This document shows positions 11,865-23,570 of a stretch of DNA of 64,000 bases, piece after piece (position 1 is the stretch's first letter; every line of letters begins with the position of its first letter). The DNA is taken from contig JANVFP010000001.1 of the NCBI GenBank assembly GCA_027919835.1, forward strand, positions 558,001-622,000. The letters are read 5' to 3'. The notes below the pieces were generated by a model. The model searched no databases. It was not told the origin of the DNA and saw only the letters and a list, made by a program, of their open reading frames with translations. Origin of the DNA: Lentinula raphanica (Eukaryota > Basidiomycota > Agaricomycetes > Agaricales > Omphalotaceae). The translations under genes and the position numbers were made by a program.

Positions 11865-12200
11865 ATATTCCAATGGATATTGGATTTCACAATCCTAACA
11901 CATCCTTACAGAAGCATTCTGCAGGAGTTTATCTTTCATACATGGGAATCTATTGCTTTTACCAAATCAACATTCAGGATAAACTCATACTATGTAGGGA
12001 GAAATGTCAATAGATCTACAGAAGTTAGAACTATAATTTGAACTGTTTATTATCATAGATACAGATGCGCCTTATGCCATTTGCAAGTCATACAATCCTG
12101 ATTCCTATGAGGAATGAAGTAATACTAACATCATCTTAACCAACTGATATACTTATTTTACCAGCCCTTCCAAGTATTGAAATTTGGCTTTGCTCAGCTA

Positions 12201-12469
12201 CATCAACAAAAACCTGGGTTTTGCTCTCCAGCACTTCCAGCATTGTATTGTGCTGGACAGCACTGAATAGATTCAGCTAATAGAATTTAACATTGTGAGA
12301 GAATTTGAGCCTTTGCAGAGAAATGCTGAGAAATTCCATACCAAAACCTATCAAAAAGTGTTGTGGCACTGTCCAGCAGCACCAGCCACCTTTGCTGGAA
12401 GTGCTGGGAGTGCTGAAGCTGATGGAAAGTGTCACAGTATTGTCCAGCAACACTCTGTTTTGCTGGTGT
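12201..12469. mobile_element. Family-D MITE copy 1
   Basis: Begins CATCAACAAAAACCTGGGTT and contains TCCAGCACTTCCAGCATTGT and TGTGCTGGACAG. It ends CCAGCAACACTCTGTTTTGC. The copy at 17706-17947 is the same family in the opposite orientation, and the 15.8-17.2 kb palindrome carries related blocks. Confidence 0.65.
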
Positions 12470-12558
12470 CAATGCTCATGCAATCAAAAGCAAGAAAACA
12501 GACATTCTCATTTGAGGCAGAATCAGAAGAGAGTTAGATGTATTGCTTCTGGAAGATT

Positions 12559-12758
12559 CATCAGGAAAAATACCTCAGCTCCAAAGACTCTAGAGACACC
12601 CCCCAAAAGCCCTGAGATCTTTGAAGTGCTCCAGAGAATCTGAAAGCACTTTGAGGATGCCTGGAGAAACTCAAAGTGCTTTCAAAATCTCTGGTGTCTC
12701 CAGGCTTTGGGGGGGGGTGTCTCAGAAGACTTCAGAGCCAGAAACATTTTTCCTGATG
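12559..12758. mobile_element. Family-C MITE, complete 200-bp copy
   Basis: Both ends are present: CATCAGGAAAAATACCTC at 12559 and TTTTTCCTGATG ending at 12758. Inside are the inverse blocks AGACACCCCCC and GGGGGGTGTCT, plus repeated CTTTGA/TCAAAG words. It has no coding capacity. Confidence 0.8.
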
Positions 12759-13782
12759 TTCTTACTGTGAAAACAATCTAAGTAGATAAGCTTGATCTGC
12801 AGCTGCTCTGAGCCTGCTTAACTAGGTGAGGCACTTGTAATTGATTGGAAACTGGACCACAGGCTCTTGACTTAAAGGATAACTTGACTCTTTTGCTTTA
12901 TGGTGAAGAAAGAGTTATTGGTTCAAGCAAGGACCATACGAGGCTTCAGTCAGGTCTCATTTGTAGGTTAGCGGTAGAAAGTTTTGTAGATGTTTTTCTG
13001 TAAATTTTGGTTAGTAACTAAATCAAAGAAAACTCACTCTGGTCGCCTCTTCTGGCGACGACAATGTTCTGTAATACACACACACGAGAGTCAATGGTCA
13101 AGAGAGATAGATTTCATACATATTTTGCAATGACTTTGGCTCGACAGCCGCGCGTACTCTTGCGCCATCGGACACCCAGTAGATAAGTAACATAGGTAAT
13201 TCAAAATCAAATGAGCATTCCATGGTTCGAAGTTGAAAGAGATAGCCGTTCCATCATCATCAGCACATCGAGAGCCCCACAGGATACGTACGAGATGAGT
13301 AAACAGTGTAGGTTACTTCGCTGCTGCCCTCAGCGAAGACAAACGAGCTGCCCAGATTTGTCACCCATACACAGGTACGATCCAATGGTAGTTCGATGCC
13401 CTAGACTCTGGTCAAGCGAGGGGATTGGTGGGATAAGAATTGAATGGAAGGAAATTGGAGAATTGGAAAATTATAAGTGTCATCCACCAAACCCAGACCC
13501 ATCTGATTGTTTCTGCGCTCCCGATGTCCAGGTGATCCTTGATCCATGTCGATACGATCCAGACGAGAGTGAGAAAATGTATAGCAAAGGGCAAGTCGAA
13601 GTGGAACAATGTGGAAGAAAAGAAAAAGGAACCGAAGTTGAGTCTAATGTACAGTAAGCAATACATGTGACCGATTTGGTCGTAGAAATCGGAATGAAGG
13701 AAAATCAAACAACAAGAGCCTCAAGAAGAAAACCTATGCAAAGGATACTGTCTACCAACGAGGCAGACAGCACTCCCACAAC
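12759..13782. other. Unassigned stretch with a 148-codon frame
   Basis: The longest frame is 13211-13657 on the plus strand, starting MSIPWFEVERDSR. It has several cysteines but no motif I know, and an opposite-strand frame overlaps it. Just upstream, 13040-13160 has a CGCCTCTTCTGGCGACGAC palindrome next to TGTTCTGTAATACACACA. A retroelement remnant is possible, but I cannot support one. Confidence 0.25.
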
Positions 13783-13950
13783 AGTATGTTCAGGAACCGG
13801 TAATGTTTAATGCTTACTGCTATATTTCATTACATTTAAACTATATATGGAAGTTATAATGACCAGTAACAGACTGTTTTGGGCGCTGATTCTCATATAA
13901 AGGCAAAATGGACTGGTAAGCGTTAAGCATTACCAGTTCCCAAACATACT
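13783..13950. mobile_element. 168-bp MITE
   Basis: Inverted ends of about 35 bp: AGTATGTTCAGGAACCGGTA on the left and, read inward from the right, AGTATGTTTGGGAACTGGTA. Both continue into ATGYTTAAYGCTTAC. It includes TTTTGGGCGCTGATTC, echoing the GGGCGC core of the X and Y families. The target duplication is unclear. Confidence 0.65.
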
Positions 13951-14142
13951 CTTAAATTCCAGGTGATTTCATCACAAGTCATCCTAGCATGTAGAAGATC
14001 TCATGCTAAGAGTCAAACTCATGAGTTTACTCTAAGTTCTCTTTCATCCCCCCTTTGTTCTTCCTGGTAGGCATCATGCCTAGTCACTGTATTGTACATA
14101 GGAAATCTAGAAACTTTACCAATAGTACTTAGTGCTATTTAA

Positions 14143-15394
14143 TTAGACACAAGGAAGCAAGTCCACTAGCCGTGTCTTTTGAATCATGGCACCTTGCTTC
14201 CCAAAATACCGCTCACTTTCAAAACACCAACAATCATTAGCTCTAACCCAATTCCCTAGGCCATCCAGATATGACAGTGCTGTATCACTGGCAAGTTGCT
14301 CATGTAATACCATATATGTCTCCTGGAATGATTCTGCCAGATTATCATGAAAGTTGGATATCCATAGCAGAGCTTCATTGAGATTGAGAGACATGCTTGT
14401 CATCACAACAGTGACCATATTATGACCATCATCACCCCGAGCCTGTTCAATATTGTAAGAGCAGATATCCTGTGAGTTTTAAAACTTGTCAGTCATATTG
14501 GGTAATATTGACCTTTATAGAGTACTCACATTTCCAATGATTAGCATGTCTATTGCAAGAGTAGATATGTTCTCTACAAGGGGATCAGACAGAAAGCCTT
14601 CTGGCAGGTCTGTTGCTAGATAAAGCAAAGCAAACGAGGGCTTGGCTCCTATGGTATCACGCCGAACCCTAAGGTATGAATCAACATTGCTGTGAATGTA
14701 ATGAGTGACCCGATCCTCTGCTTGTTCCACAACAGAAGTTGTATAAGCATCAAAGGTCTCAACAAATATATGCTGTGCAACTTCAGTGGATGTTTTCTTT
14801 GCCAATGTCCAAAATCTATAATAGAATGAGTTTCAATATTATCAGACTCTTTGTCCTGTCAAATATGAAGTACTCACTGTCTGGTGATTTCACCTATAAC
14901 AGATTCATTTGGGGGTCGAGGTGATTCTGGATTTCTAAGTGCATCCATGACAGCATCTGCAAGTCTTCTGGCTTCTTGAGCATCACAGACATCAGTGTAT
15001 TCATCGAACACAAAGAACAAGTTCATTAGGTCACAACCAGTCCTGAGATGTTCTGGTAGTTTTAGACATATTAAATGAAGTGCAGAAGTACACATAGAGT
15101 TGTCCAATAACATACCAGCTGCTGCATTTGGATAAGCAAGTGAGGCCAGCAAATCTTTGAGTAGCAGTTTGAATTAGTAGTAAGAAATTATAAAATCTGC
15201 TACACACTGAAATCACAGTGATTGAAGGCATTCTGTGCTTTGGGTGGAAATGCATGAAAGCTCTCAAGCCATGCTTGAGACTCTGCCTTGACTTCCTTGT
15301 AATTTGGATTCAGCTTTCGCTTCCATGGCCATGAATGGAGTGTGTTTGGGAGTATGAACTGTACAGGGTGTTGAGAGATACTACTAGTATCCAT
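14143..15394 (-). CDS. Sesquiterpene synthase (class I terpene cyclase), five exons
   Basis: It should cyclise farnesyl diphosphate in the cytosol after Mg-dependent loss of diphosphate. Exons on the minus strand are 15394-15208, 15154-15116, 15052-14878, 14815-14530 and 14469-14143. Together they give 338 codons in frame, a 337-residue protein, normal for fungal sesquiterpene synthases. The metal-binding motif DEYTD is at residues 92-96. The NSE motif NDICSYNIE is at 229-237 and is joined across the last intron. The conserved RY pair (SERYFG) is at 316-317. The N-terminal [19 protein letters not shown] and [12 protein letters not shown] blocks are typical of basidiomycete family members. No P450 or other pathway gene is nearby; neighbours are MITEs. 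All catalytic motifs are intact, so it may be functional. The product cannot be predicted from sequence alone. Confidence 0.88.
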
Positions 15395-15785
15395 TCTGTA
15401 GTTATCCAACAACAAATCATGAACGGTATTTAAAGTGTACCAGACTTAGGCCTAATGCAGTAGCTACAGTAACTTTTAGATATCTATGGAGGTGCAAGAA
15501 TGCAGTTGCCCTTATTTAGTACTGAGGCACAATTTTTAGTAGCTAGAGATCTTGGGGTTGAATTGTAATTATACTGTATGAATACAACTGTATGTTCACA
15601 TGGTGTTATGTGTTATGCCATGAACTTGGTTTTTACAAAGTTCATGCTACTAAATATAGTATACTGGCAAAGCTAGCAGCTAAAAAATTACTATAAATAG
15701 TAGTAGGTTATCAGCTCTGACGTCTGTTAGCTGTTATCTGTTTCAAAACACTCAAGTTCATGGGGTTATGTTATCTGTCACCTGA
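15395..15785. other. Upstream region of the terpene synthase gene
   Basis: An AT-rich, non-coding 390 bp that should hold the promoter of the minus-strand synthase. No clear TATA box stands out near the start codon. Confidence 0.35.
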
Positions 15786-17158
15786 ACTGATAGCCATATT
15801 CATACATTAGTCCTGAGCTCGGGAGCATTTACAACTGACAGTTGAAATGGAACAACAATATATGATATCAGTAGCTCCACAATTCATGTCAATATGAAAA
15901 CTTCTTAATCAAACCACTACCCCTCAAGAGATTATCAATCAGGTACTATCCTCCAATAAGCTGAACTAGGGGTTTCAATGCTTATGATCAAGGATGTACA
16001 TTGGAAATAGTACTACTATGTCTATCCGACCCTATGAGTTTTCTCTTCAGTAGAAATTTAGAATTGATCAAAAATCAAGGGTGTTGGTGCAAGCTGGTGC
16101 TAGGTATCTGGGAGGGCATCAGCAAAACCTGGGTGGACACTCCCAGCTTTGTATTATTGTGCTGGACACTGCTGACCAGCAATGAATTGCACTGTCCAGC
16201 AATCAGTAGAAATAATTGTATTGATAAGCTGGTCACCATGACATTCTCATGGCTCAACTTCTCAAATTGCTGGAGGTGCTGGGACTGTCTACTGTTCAAA
16301 GCTTCTCTCAATTGAGTGTGAGCACAATTTGAGAAGTTGAGCCATGAGAATGACATGGTGACCAACTTATCAATACAATTATTTCTATTGACTGCTGGAC
16401 AATGCAATTCATTGCTGTTCAGCAGTGTCCAGCACAATACAAAGCTGGGAGTGTCCACCCAGGTTTTGTTGATGGCCCTCCCAGATACCTAGCAACAGCT
16501 TGCACCAACACCCTTGATCTTTGATCAATTCTAAATTTCTACTGAAGAGAAAACTCACAGGGTCGGATAGACATAGTAGTACTATTTCCAATGTACATCC
16601 TTAATCATAAGCATTGAAAACCCTAGTTTAACTTATTGGAGGATAGTACCTGATTGATAATCTCTTGAGGGGTAGTGGTTTGATTAAGAAGTTTTCATAT
16701 TTATATGAATTGTGGAGTTACTGGTATCATGTACTGTACCGTTTTGACCACTTGTTCACAGCATGTGACAGGTGACACCCCCTGTTCAGTATTTTGGGTG
16801 TTCATAATTTTGTATGACCTGTGACAACCCCAAGAACAGTTGTTCACTGGGGGTTACACAACTCATATTCAGTACCTCTAGCAAAAATAACATCATCTAC
16901 ATTGTTTTATTGCATTGGCAAAGAAAAATAGCCTTCCAGACACCCTTCCAACTGAGAAAATTTTGTTTAATTTTGGTTGTCACGGTGTTCACAGACCTAG
17001 GTGACTGGTGACACCCCCTTGTGAACTGTTCATTTTGGGCCTGTGTGACCTGTGACTGAACATGTGGTCGAAACGATACAGTATTGTTGTTCCATTTCAA
17101 CTGTCAGTTGTAAATGCTCCCGAGTTCAGGACTAATATATGAATATGACTATCAGCTC
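15786..17158. repeat. 1.4-kb imperfect palindrome with D-like core
   Basis: The left arm 15786-16290 and right arm about 16300-17158 are inverted copies centred near 16296. The outer words GGGAGCATTTACAACTGACA (left) and the inverse at 17096-17125 pair. Inner words such as TGTCTATCCGACCCTATGAG pair with the inverse at 16560-16575. A 348-bp MITE interrupts the right arm only. CCAGCAAT-type and CAGCAAAACCTGGGTGGA words tie it to the family-D MITEs. No protein is encoded. Confidence 0.8.
16734..17081. mobile_element. TA-flanked MITE inside the palindrome
   Basis: The inverted ends are CTGTACCGTTTTGACCAC and, from the right, CTGTATCGTTTCGACCAC. TA lies on both sides (16732-16733 and 17082-17083). 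The opposite palindrome arm, near 15875-15885, still has the empty site with a single TA, which fixes the ends exactly. GTGACAGGTGACACCCC-type words repeat inside. TA duplication fits a Tc1/mariner-type origin. Confidence 0.8.
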
Positions 17159-17705
17159 TGTCCAGCAGTACTATGTTCTGCTGATGGATGATCCAAGATG
17201 TTGAAGAGCTATGTAACAAAAGTTTAGTTAGAATTAGTACATAATTTGGTTGGAGGTTAATTAATTTACTTTACAAATATTGTAATATTAATAAATCAAT
17301 CTTTCTTGATGCTGAGACATTCTGTTGAATGAAATCATGGATTCTTCATAAGTTCTAATGAGACAGCCATGTGTAACTCAGTGCAAAGGTAAAAAGATTC
17401 AGAAGACAGTGCCTAGTAACATAAACAGACCCATGATAAGAGCTGATAATAGCCAATGGCTTCCCATCCTTGGAGCAATTTACAATCTCCTCCCAACCAT
17501 GCTATCTGTCAATGATGCACAATTAACAAAATACATTCACAATTAAGAACTTTCATAAACAAACTGGGTGAGGCATTGCAAAGCTACATTCTTTTCTTGC
17601 TTGGAATTTGCTAAAAGAAGATAGTCTTGATCACCCACTGAGTCTTACTAGAATACTAGTAGTGGAGTAGGTGGAGCAGGATAAGTTTGGACTTACATAA
17701 GTAAA
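17159..17705. other. Unassigned AT-rich stretch
   Basis: Only short frames and no repeats with internal matches that I could find. Confidence 0.35.
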
Positions 17706-17947
17706 ACAGGGTGTTGCTGGATAATACTGTTCAGCAGCTCCAGCATTCAGTTTTGATAGATTTTGGTATAGAATTTCTCAGCATTTCTCAACAAAGGCTC
17801 AAATTCTTTTACAATATCAAATTTCTATTAGCTGAATTTATTCAGTGCTGTCGAGCATCAATTCCATTTGATAATGGACAGTGGCACTGTCTAGCACAAT
17901 ACAATGCTGGAAGTGCTGGAGGGCAAAAGCCAGGTTTTGCTGATGCT
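17706..17947. mobile_element. Family-D MITE copy 2, inverted relative to copy 1
   Basis: Begins GTGTTGCTGGATAATACTGT, contains CTAGCACAATACAATGCTGG and ends near GCCAGGTTTTGCTGATG. It is the reverse orientation of the copy at 12201-12469. Confidence 0.65.
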
Positions 17948-18116
17948 ACCTATGGACAGAGGGGCAGCATGAATCATAATAGATAGTCAGCTCAATGTCA
18001 GTACTTCAAGAGTCTCTATTATGACAATATCTCCACTCAAACCTTTTGCTTGCAGTAGTAAGTCAGTCAGAGTTTTATTTTTCTATAGTACCTGCATCAT
18101 CACAGGACATCAAAAC

Positions 18117-18300
18117 TATAAGACCAGTATAAGTACAATATTTTCAGTAGTGCACAATAGAGCATGAACAACTCTTATTAACTACCTGTAAGACCAGTAT
18201 AAGTACAATATCTACATGTATAGTAGTCAGTACAAGCAATACAGGTACAACAACAAGACAGATGCATCCTCAGTAGCGCATGATAGAGCATGAACAACTG
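18117..18300. repeat. Local duplication
   Basis: AAGACCAGTATAAGTACAAT occurs at about 18120 and 18188, and the block AGAGCATGAACAACT follows each at about 18160 and 18285. The second copy carries about 58 extra bases with TACAGGTACAACAACAAGAC. Confidence 0.6.
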
Positions 18301-18483
18301 AGGGGGTGAATGAAAATCTACAAAATATAAATAAAATTCTATTTGAAAATTTTCTGAGATTTTTACATCTATTGAAATCATGAGGTAAGAAATATTCAAA
18401 ATCATTCAAGACCATCTTGAAACTTTTACCTTCCAACTGAAGGCTATATTCAATGTCCAACCAGGGCTCTTTCCCTGAGTATC

Positions 18484-19490
18484 TAGTGTTTGGCACGGGT
18501 GAGCCAGGTTGAGCCAGGTTCTGGGTTGGGTGGCCAACTTGGGCCGGGTTGGTTCAGCTCTTGGAGACCCGGGACCCAGGTGACATACCCGACTCTTTTT
18601 TGACTTGCCTATTTCCTTGCTGCTGTTGACTCAAGGCCCGTTACAAAAGCTCTCAATATCTTTTTGAATTGATTCAAATTTTTGCCATATTTTTCTTCAT
18701 TTTTTGAGGCTTAAAAATACTCAATTTTGCCCTCTGCCAGCTGGCGCTTATTTGACATTGTTATCTTTTTCCCACACTTTCTCTTTCTCATTACTTCCAT
18801 CTACATCCCATCTTCTCACCCCACAACTACAGGACCAGACAAGGAGGACCAACAAAGAGATGAGGAGGATGAGGCTGAGGACAAAAATAGAAGAGACAGG
18901 AGATGGAGGAGATGAACCCAAGGCAAGAATTATGGCAAAGCAATCACAACAATAAAGCAAACACACCAACACAGTAATCATGGTCACGAAGCAATGATGA
19001 TGACAATGCAACAATGACAACAACGAAACAGTGACAACAATGAAGCAGTGATGACAACAAAGAAGCAACACCAACAACAAAGCAACAACAACAACAAAGC
19101 AATGACAACAAAGAAGCAACGACAATGACAAAGCAATGATGACAAAGAAGCAACAACAATGACAAAGCAATGATGACAAAGAAGCAACACTGATGACAAA
19201 ATCCTCTTGCATTGCATCCCTCCTCTCTCTCATATCCCTGCTCTCTCGCATTCTCACTTTCTCACGTCTTCTTCTCTCTTTCTCCTCCTCCCGAGGCAAT
19301 GAGACGATAAGACAACTAAGTGACAAAATGACTAAGGCTCTTCACGAGTCCCGGTCACCGGCCAGTACCTGTCGGTTTGACCCGTGGGATTACTTGCAGG
19401 TCCCGGTTACCGGCTCCATGGGTCAGCTGCTGGTCACAGGTCAAGGTTTTTACAGATTTCAATAACCGGCAGGTACCTGTGACCTGCTGA
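18484..19490. mobile_element. Decayed hAT-like element with low-complexity core
   Basis: The left end TAGTGTTTGGCACGGGTG resembles that of the element at 48759-50022, as do the (A/G)CCCGGGACCC words and a CCAGCTGGCGCTTATT block that appears inverted there near 49755. The core 18940-19200 is a CAACAATGACAAAGCAATGA minisatellite. The right end is rich in GGTCCCGGTTACCGGC words but has no clear terminal CACTA, so the border is approximate. Confidence 0.5.
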
Positions 19491-19586
19491 TGTCTTATTA
19501 CTGTGGCACATATTAGAATGGAAAAAATTTTGCATATAGCTGTTCTCGATAACTGTATACAGAATATTTTTTGTCATCTCAAATCA

Positions 19587-20060
19587 AGCCACAGCCCATA
19601 ACCTCAATGCAACCCCAACCCTAAACCAAACAAGACCATACAGATGGTCCAAAATTTTGGACATTTGGTATGGTCGTGTTTGGATTTGCACATGACCTTT
19701 CTGAGTAGCTGTGTACACATTTACTTTTTTTTCTAGAGTCACAGCCACAGCCCATAGCCCATAACCGGAACCTCCCAACCCTAAACCAAACAAGACCATA
19801 CAGATGGTCCAAAATTTCGGACATTTGGTATGGTCTTGTTTGGATTTGCACATGACCTTTCTGAGTGGCTGTGTACATATCTACTTTTTTTTAGAATCAC
19901 AGCCACAGTTCATAACCTTAATGCAAACCCAACCCTAAACCAAACAAGATCATACAGATGATCCAAAATTTTGGACATTTGGTATGGTCATGTTTGGATT
20001 TGCACATGACCTTCCTGAGTGGCTGTGTACATATCTACTTTTTTTTCAGAGTCACAGCCA
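19587..20060. repeat. About 156-bp tandem repeat, three copies
   Basis: AGCCACAGCCCATA starts units at 19587, 19743 and 19901, and a fourth start at 20056 is cut off. Each unit holds the inverted pair CAAACAAGACCATACAGATG and the inverse of it around a central CCAAAATTTTGGACATTTGG, so every unit can fold into a hairpin. It also contains AACCCTAAACC words. Confidence 0.85.
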
Positions 20061-20137
20061 CCACTACTGTTGTCGACTTTCAATAAATTCAGAGGGAATA
20101 TTCAGATTATACAGTTGGTTTCTTTCAGTTTCATAGT

Positions 20138-22373
20138 ATGTCTCTGATATATAATATCCCGAGAACAGAGATGGAGATGCAACAGTTCATTGCCGTGGAA
20201 GATCTCAGTCTGTCAGAAGGATTGATCTTTGAGAAAATACTCGAGGATCGAGATGGCATGAAGGCAGGGGATTATGTTCAGTTGGATCCGGTGGTAGCTT
20301 TTCTTCATGATGTTGATGAAAATGATTCACGTCGTGATATGACTATAGTAGCCACTATGGGAAATGGCTTAAGATCTATGTGGCCAATTGTGAATAATCG
20401 AGACAATCTAGACATCGAGAGTGTATTAGACTCTGGATCTCAGATTGTTGCTATCGATATATGTGTTGCCTTAGGATTAGGACTAGGTTGGGATCCAAAA
20501 GTGGCCATCCAAATGCAGAATGTGCATGGAGGTCTGGCCTGTACCAAAGGACTGTCCAGGAACGTACCATTCCAATTTGGACCCATAACACTGTATCTAC
20601 AGTGCCATGTGCAGGAAAAGGCACCCTTCGAAATTCTGTTGGGTAGACCTTTCAATGTACTGACAGAAAGTGTCATCCATATATTTGGATCTGGTGACCA
20701 AGAGTTAACCATAACAGATCTGAACACTGGAAAGCAATACACCATAGGGACTAGTCCAAGAGGACAGAGTCCTAAAGCTCAGAAACGGCAGTTGGATAAA
20801 CAGAAGTATGCTCAGACTTGGACAGAGACTCCAGATCCAAATCAGGAGACCAGTCCCAAAGAGGAGGAGAAAACTGCTGAACCAAATTTTTAGATAACCT
20901 CGGTGATCTGAGTAGCAATCAGGGAGAGGTTGAAATCGCTGTGAGTGGGTATGGGATCCGTTAGGTGAAGAAGTAGTCATTGAGTTGACCAAAGTGAAAG
21001 AAGGAGTGTTCCAAGACGAAGAATTGGCTGAACTATATGTTAATTATAGCCAACCCTTGTTTAGGGATTCACTTCCTGAAGTCGCTGAAACCATAGATCT
21101 ATACCTAAACAAAGGTGTGGACCATCAACAAAATCGTGTGATCAATCCTTGGAAGGAAGGATTTCGAACTGATCCGAACATGGAACAACTTGAACAGTCA
21201 TTTTATCAGTCTATTAAAGCTAAAAGTCTGATGAGAGACGTTCATGGGTTGTCCCGGCCAAGTGATCACACTACAGATCTGGACCATGTAAGTCCAGATC
21301 AACCGGATAATTCCCAGTCCAATGACTTGAGGAGTGCCCGGGAACGAGTTCAAATGTGGGAACAAAAGAATGGGACATCTGAACAGCATATAGGCGCATA
21401 TAGTGACCCAATGTCATCATATTCAAATGTATCTGTCTTTGGTTCTTGAAAATATAAGCCTGTTGCGTTGAAAGTACGCCCGGTTAAGGCTGAACTTCCT
21501 GAGGAATTTAGGGTTCGTCGTCATATCTTTGGAGATCCTTTGGAAGGATTGCCAGATCTGCCAACACATCCACCTGAATTCACTCTGGGAGTCCGATACA
21601 TGCAGGAGCATAAGGAGATTATTGACAAGAACCATCCAGAAGGATTCCTAACAGATGAGGTTCATCATCTGATGAAGGTTCAGGAAATGGGTTTTGCCTG
21701 GGATCAATCCGAAGGTGGAACTTTCAGAGAGGATTTCTTCCCTCCAGTAAAGATTCCAGTTATACCTCACGAACCCTGGGTTGAGAAAAACATTCCTGTG
21801 CCTCCAGGAATCTTTCCTAAGGTTTGTAAGATAATCAAGGATAAGATCCTTGCAGGAGTTTATGAACCATCGAGTGCAAGCTACAGATCTAAATGGTTCT
21901 GTGTGGTGAAAAAGGATGGAACGAGCCTAAGATTGGTGCACAGTCTGGAGCCTTTGAATAAGGTTACTATACGGCACTCTGGGGTTCCCCCTGCTACTGC
22001 GGACATTGCTAGACACTTTGCAGGCAGAGCATGTGGAGGGATCTTAGATATCTTTGTGGGCTACGATGAGAGACATATAGACATTGGATCTAGGGATCTT
22101 ACAACTTTCCAAACTCCTTATGGACCACATCGTCTCGTCAAATTGTCTATGGGATGGACCAACTTGGTACCAATATTCCACAACTATGTAACCTACTTGT
22201 TAGGAGACAAAATTCCTGAATGTACTATCCCTTACATTGATGATGTACCTGTGCAAGGACCCAAGAGTCAATATGAGTTACCAGGTGGTGGATATGAAAC
22301 CATTCCGGAAAACCCACAGATCCGTCGATTCGCTATAAAAGTATTAGTTCTGAACAAACACCCCAGGTCATAG
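20138..22373 (+). pseudogene. Decayed Gypsy fragment: protease to reverse transcriptase
   Basis: This is a second, older copy of the Gypsy coding region found at 29.6-31.7 kb. The first frame (20138-20893) holds the aspartic protease with DSGS (VLDSGSQIVAID) and the ILLGRPF block. It ends in TAG just after AAATTTT (20884-20890), where a -1 frame continues. A one-base loss near 20955 shifts the frame again, and CGA has become TGA at 21447. The last part (21468-22373) keeps RT motifs: ILDIFVGYDERHID with the motif-A aspartate, TTFQTPYG and the catalytic PYIDDV. It stops after ENPQIRRF, so the rest of RT, RNase H and integrase are absent. It cannot be functional, but it holds the RT part that the main element lost. 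Confidence 0.88.
20884..20890 (+). promoter_or_regulatory. Putative -1 frameshift heptamer AAATTTT (fragment copy)
   Basis: Zero-frame codons CCA-AAT-TTT are followed by the TAG stop. Slipping back one base at this site leads into the RT-side frame starting LDNLGDLS. The same arrangement occurs at 30369-30375. Confidence 0.55.
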
Positions 22374-22620
22374 CCAGGCTGAATTAAACAGCAATAAACA
22401 CAATGTATTAAACAGTGTACTACATAAACATAGTAGAACTGAATCAAACAGCCTATAATAAACACCACAACTACCAGCATTTAAACACCAGTAAGAATAA
22501 ACCACAAGTTAGGTTGAATGAACAGAATAAAACACATGTTATTAAACACCACCGGCCTAGGAAATGAATGCTGTAAATGAACAGCTGATTAAACAGCTCA
22601 GATGACTTACTTCATGTTGA
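22374..22620. repeat. Short-motif repeat rich in TTAAACA/ATAAACA
   Basis: Words such as ATTAAACA, ATAAACAC and TGAACAG recur irregularly at about 20-30 base spacing between the Gypsy fragment and the next gene. There is no fixed period. Confidence 0.5.
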
Positions 22621-22623
22621 CTC

Positions 22624-23570
22624 TCAAGTATTGGAATGCTTGCGCTTGTTCGAAGAGTCTACACCCTCCTCATCAAAAACAGGGACACGAATATCTCCAA
22701 ACCCTTGAACATGTGTTGTTGAATCCTTGAATGATGGTCGATTTGCCCAACTAGAATAGAAGAAATGTTAATACTCAGCGCATCTATCAAAGCACAAAGA
22801 TAATTTACTGGTTAAAGTTGAACAGCTTCTCCTCCTCTTGTTGCCACTTCAACACATTGTTTGCCAAAGTTTTCCCTTTTGAGATGTTGCAAAGACCAGG
22901 TATACCACATTGTCTGTACTTTGCTTGAGCATCGGAACATAAGGACTCTAGCATATCCGAATGTTCCTTAGCATAGGCAACGTGGCCAGGCAAAGATGCA
23001 TATGGGAGTTGAGCAAGCTCCGTCCATGCGTCGCGTGCATATGCAGAAGCATTGATGAGTCTCATGAAATCCCCATGCTTCTTCTCAACTTCTTCTTGCC
23101 AACACTCAAAGTCAGCCTCTGCTCTAGCCCATTGTATTCTATTATCTATAGAATACCGTTAGTCGCTAACACAAAAGGAAAATGATGTGCATACTTATCT
23201 GCTCCCATTGCTCAATCTCCTGCATTGACATGTTTTTCATTTGTCCTGCAGACCAGATCCACCCATCTGCGTCAACCCCTGGATTGTCAGTGTGCTCCGA
23301 GATTTCATGAGGTGGCTCAAACACTGATTTGATGTTAACTTCGGATTGCTGTAAAGATCTTGCTGAAGAGATATCAGTCAGCCTCACGGACATTGACCAG
23401 CAAAGTTTGATATGACTAACCTTGATGGAGAGACATCTGCATGCCTAAGATACTGTTAGCCCGAAGTCTTTAAACATAATCAAAGGCCTACCTGAATAGT
23501 TCAAAACATTCTCATTGAATATAGATTCTTTACCCGCTCCTCCACACAATCCCTCGCCTATGTTGTTAAC
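22624..23570 (-). pseudogene. 3' part of a KDZ-transposase-like gene, 5' end cut by an LTR
   Basis: Minus-strand exons with GT-AG borders are about 23570-23492, 23444-23421, 23362-23195, 23145-22809 and 22750-22624, ending in TGA. The protein reads through GWIWSAGQMKNMSMQEIEQW and RIQWARAEADFECWQEE to AYARDAWTELAQLP and YAKEHSDMLESLCSDAQAKY. From memory of Agaricomycete families, a WIW segment followed by RVQWxRAEAEMxRWQE and a run of helical aromatic residues is typical of the C-terminal region of Kyakuja-Dileera-Zisupton transposase-related proteins; this is recognition, not a search. The N-terminal part with the catalytic core is missing, because the frame runs into an LTR at 23568. What remains is a fragment. 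Confidence 0.5.

Noticed and set aside
11741..12041. Coding frame reading KPGIEPGPPAFP
   Set aside because: This peptide is the usual artefact of translating a tRNA-like T arm; the tRNA-like call explains it.
13211..13657. 148-codon frame as a gene
   Set aside because: No motif, no promoter or intron evidence, and an overlapping opposite frame; left inside an unassigned stretch.
18748..19326. 192-codon minus-strand frame rich in Leu, Cys and Val
   Set aside because: It is the translation of a CAACAATGACAA minisatellite and not a membrane protein.
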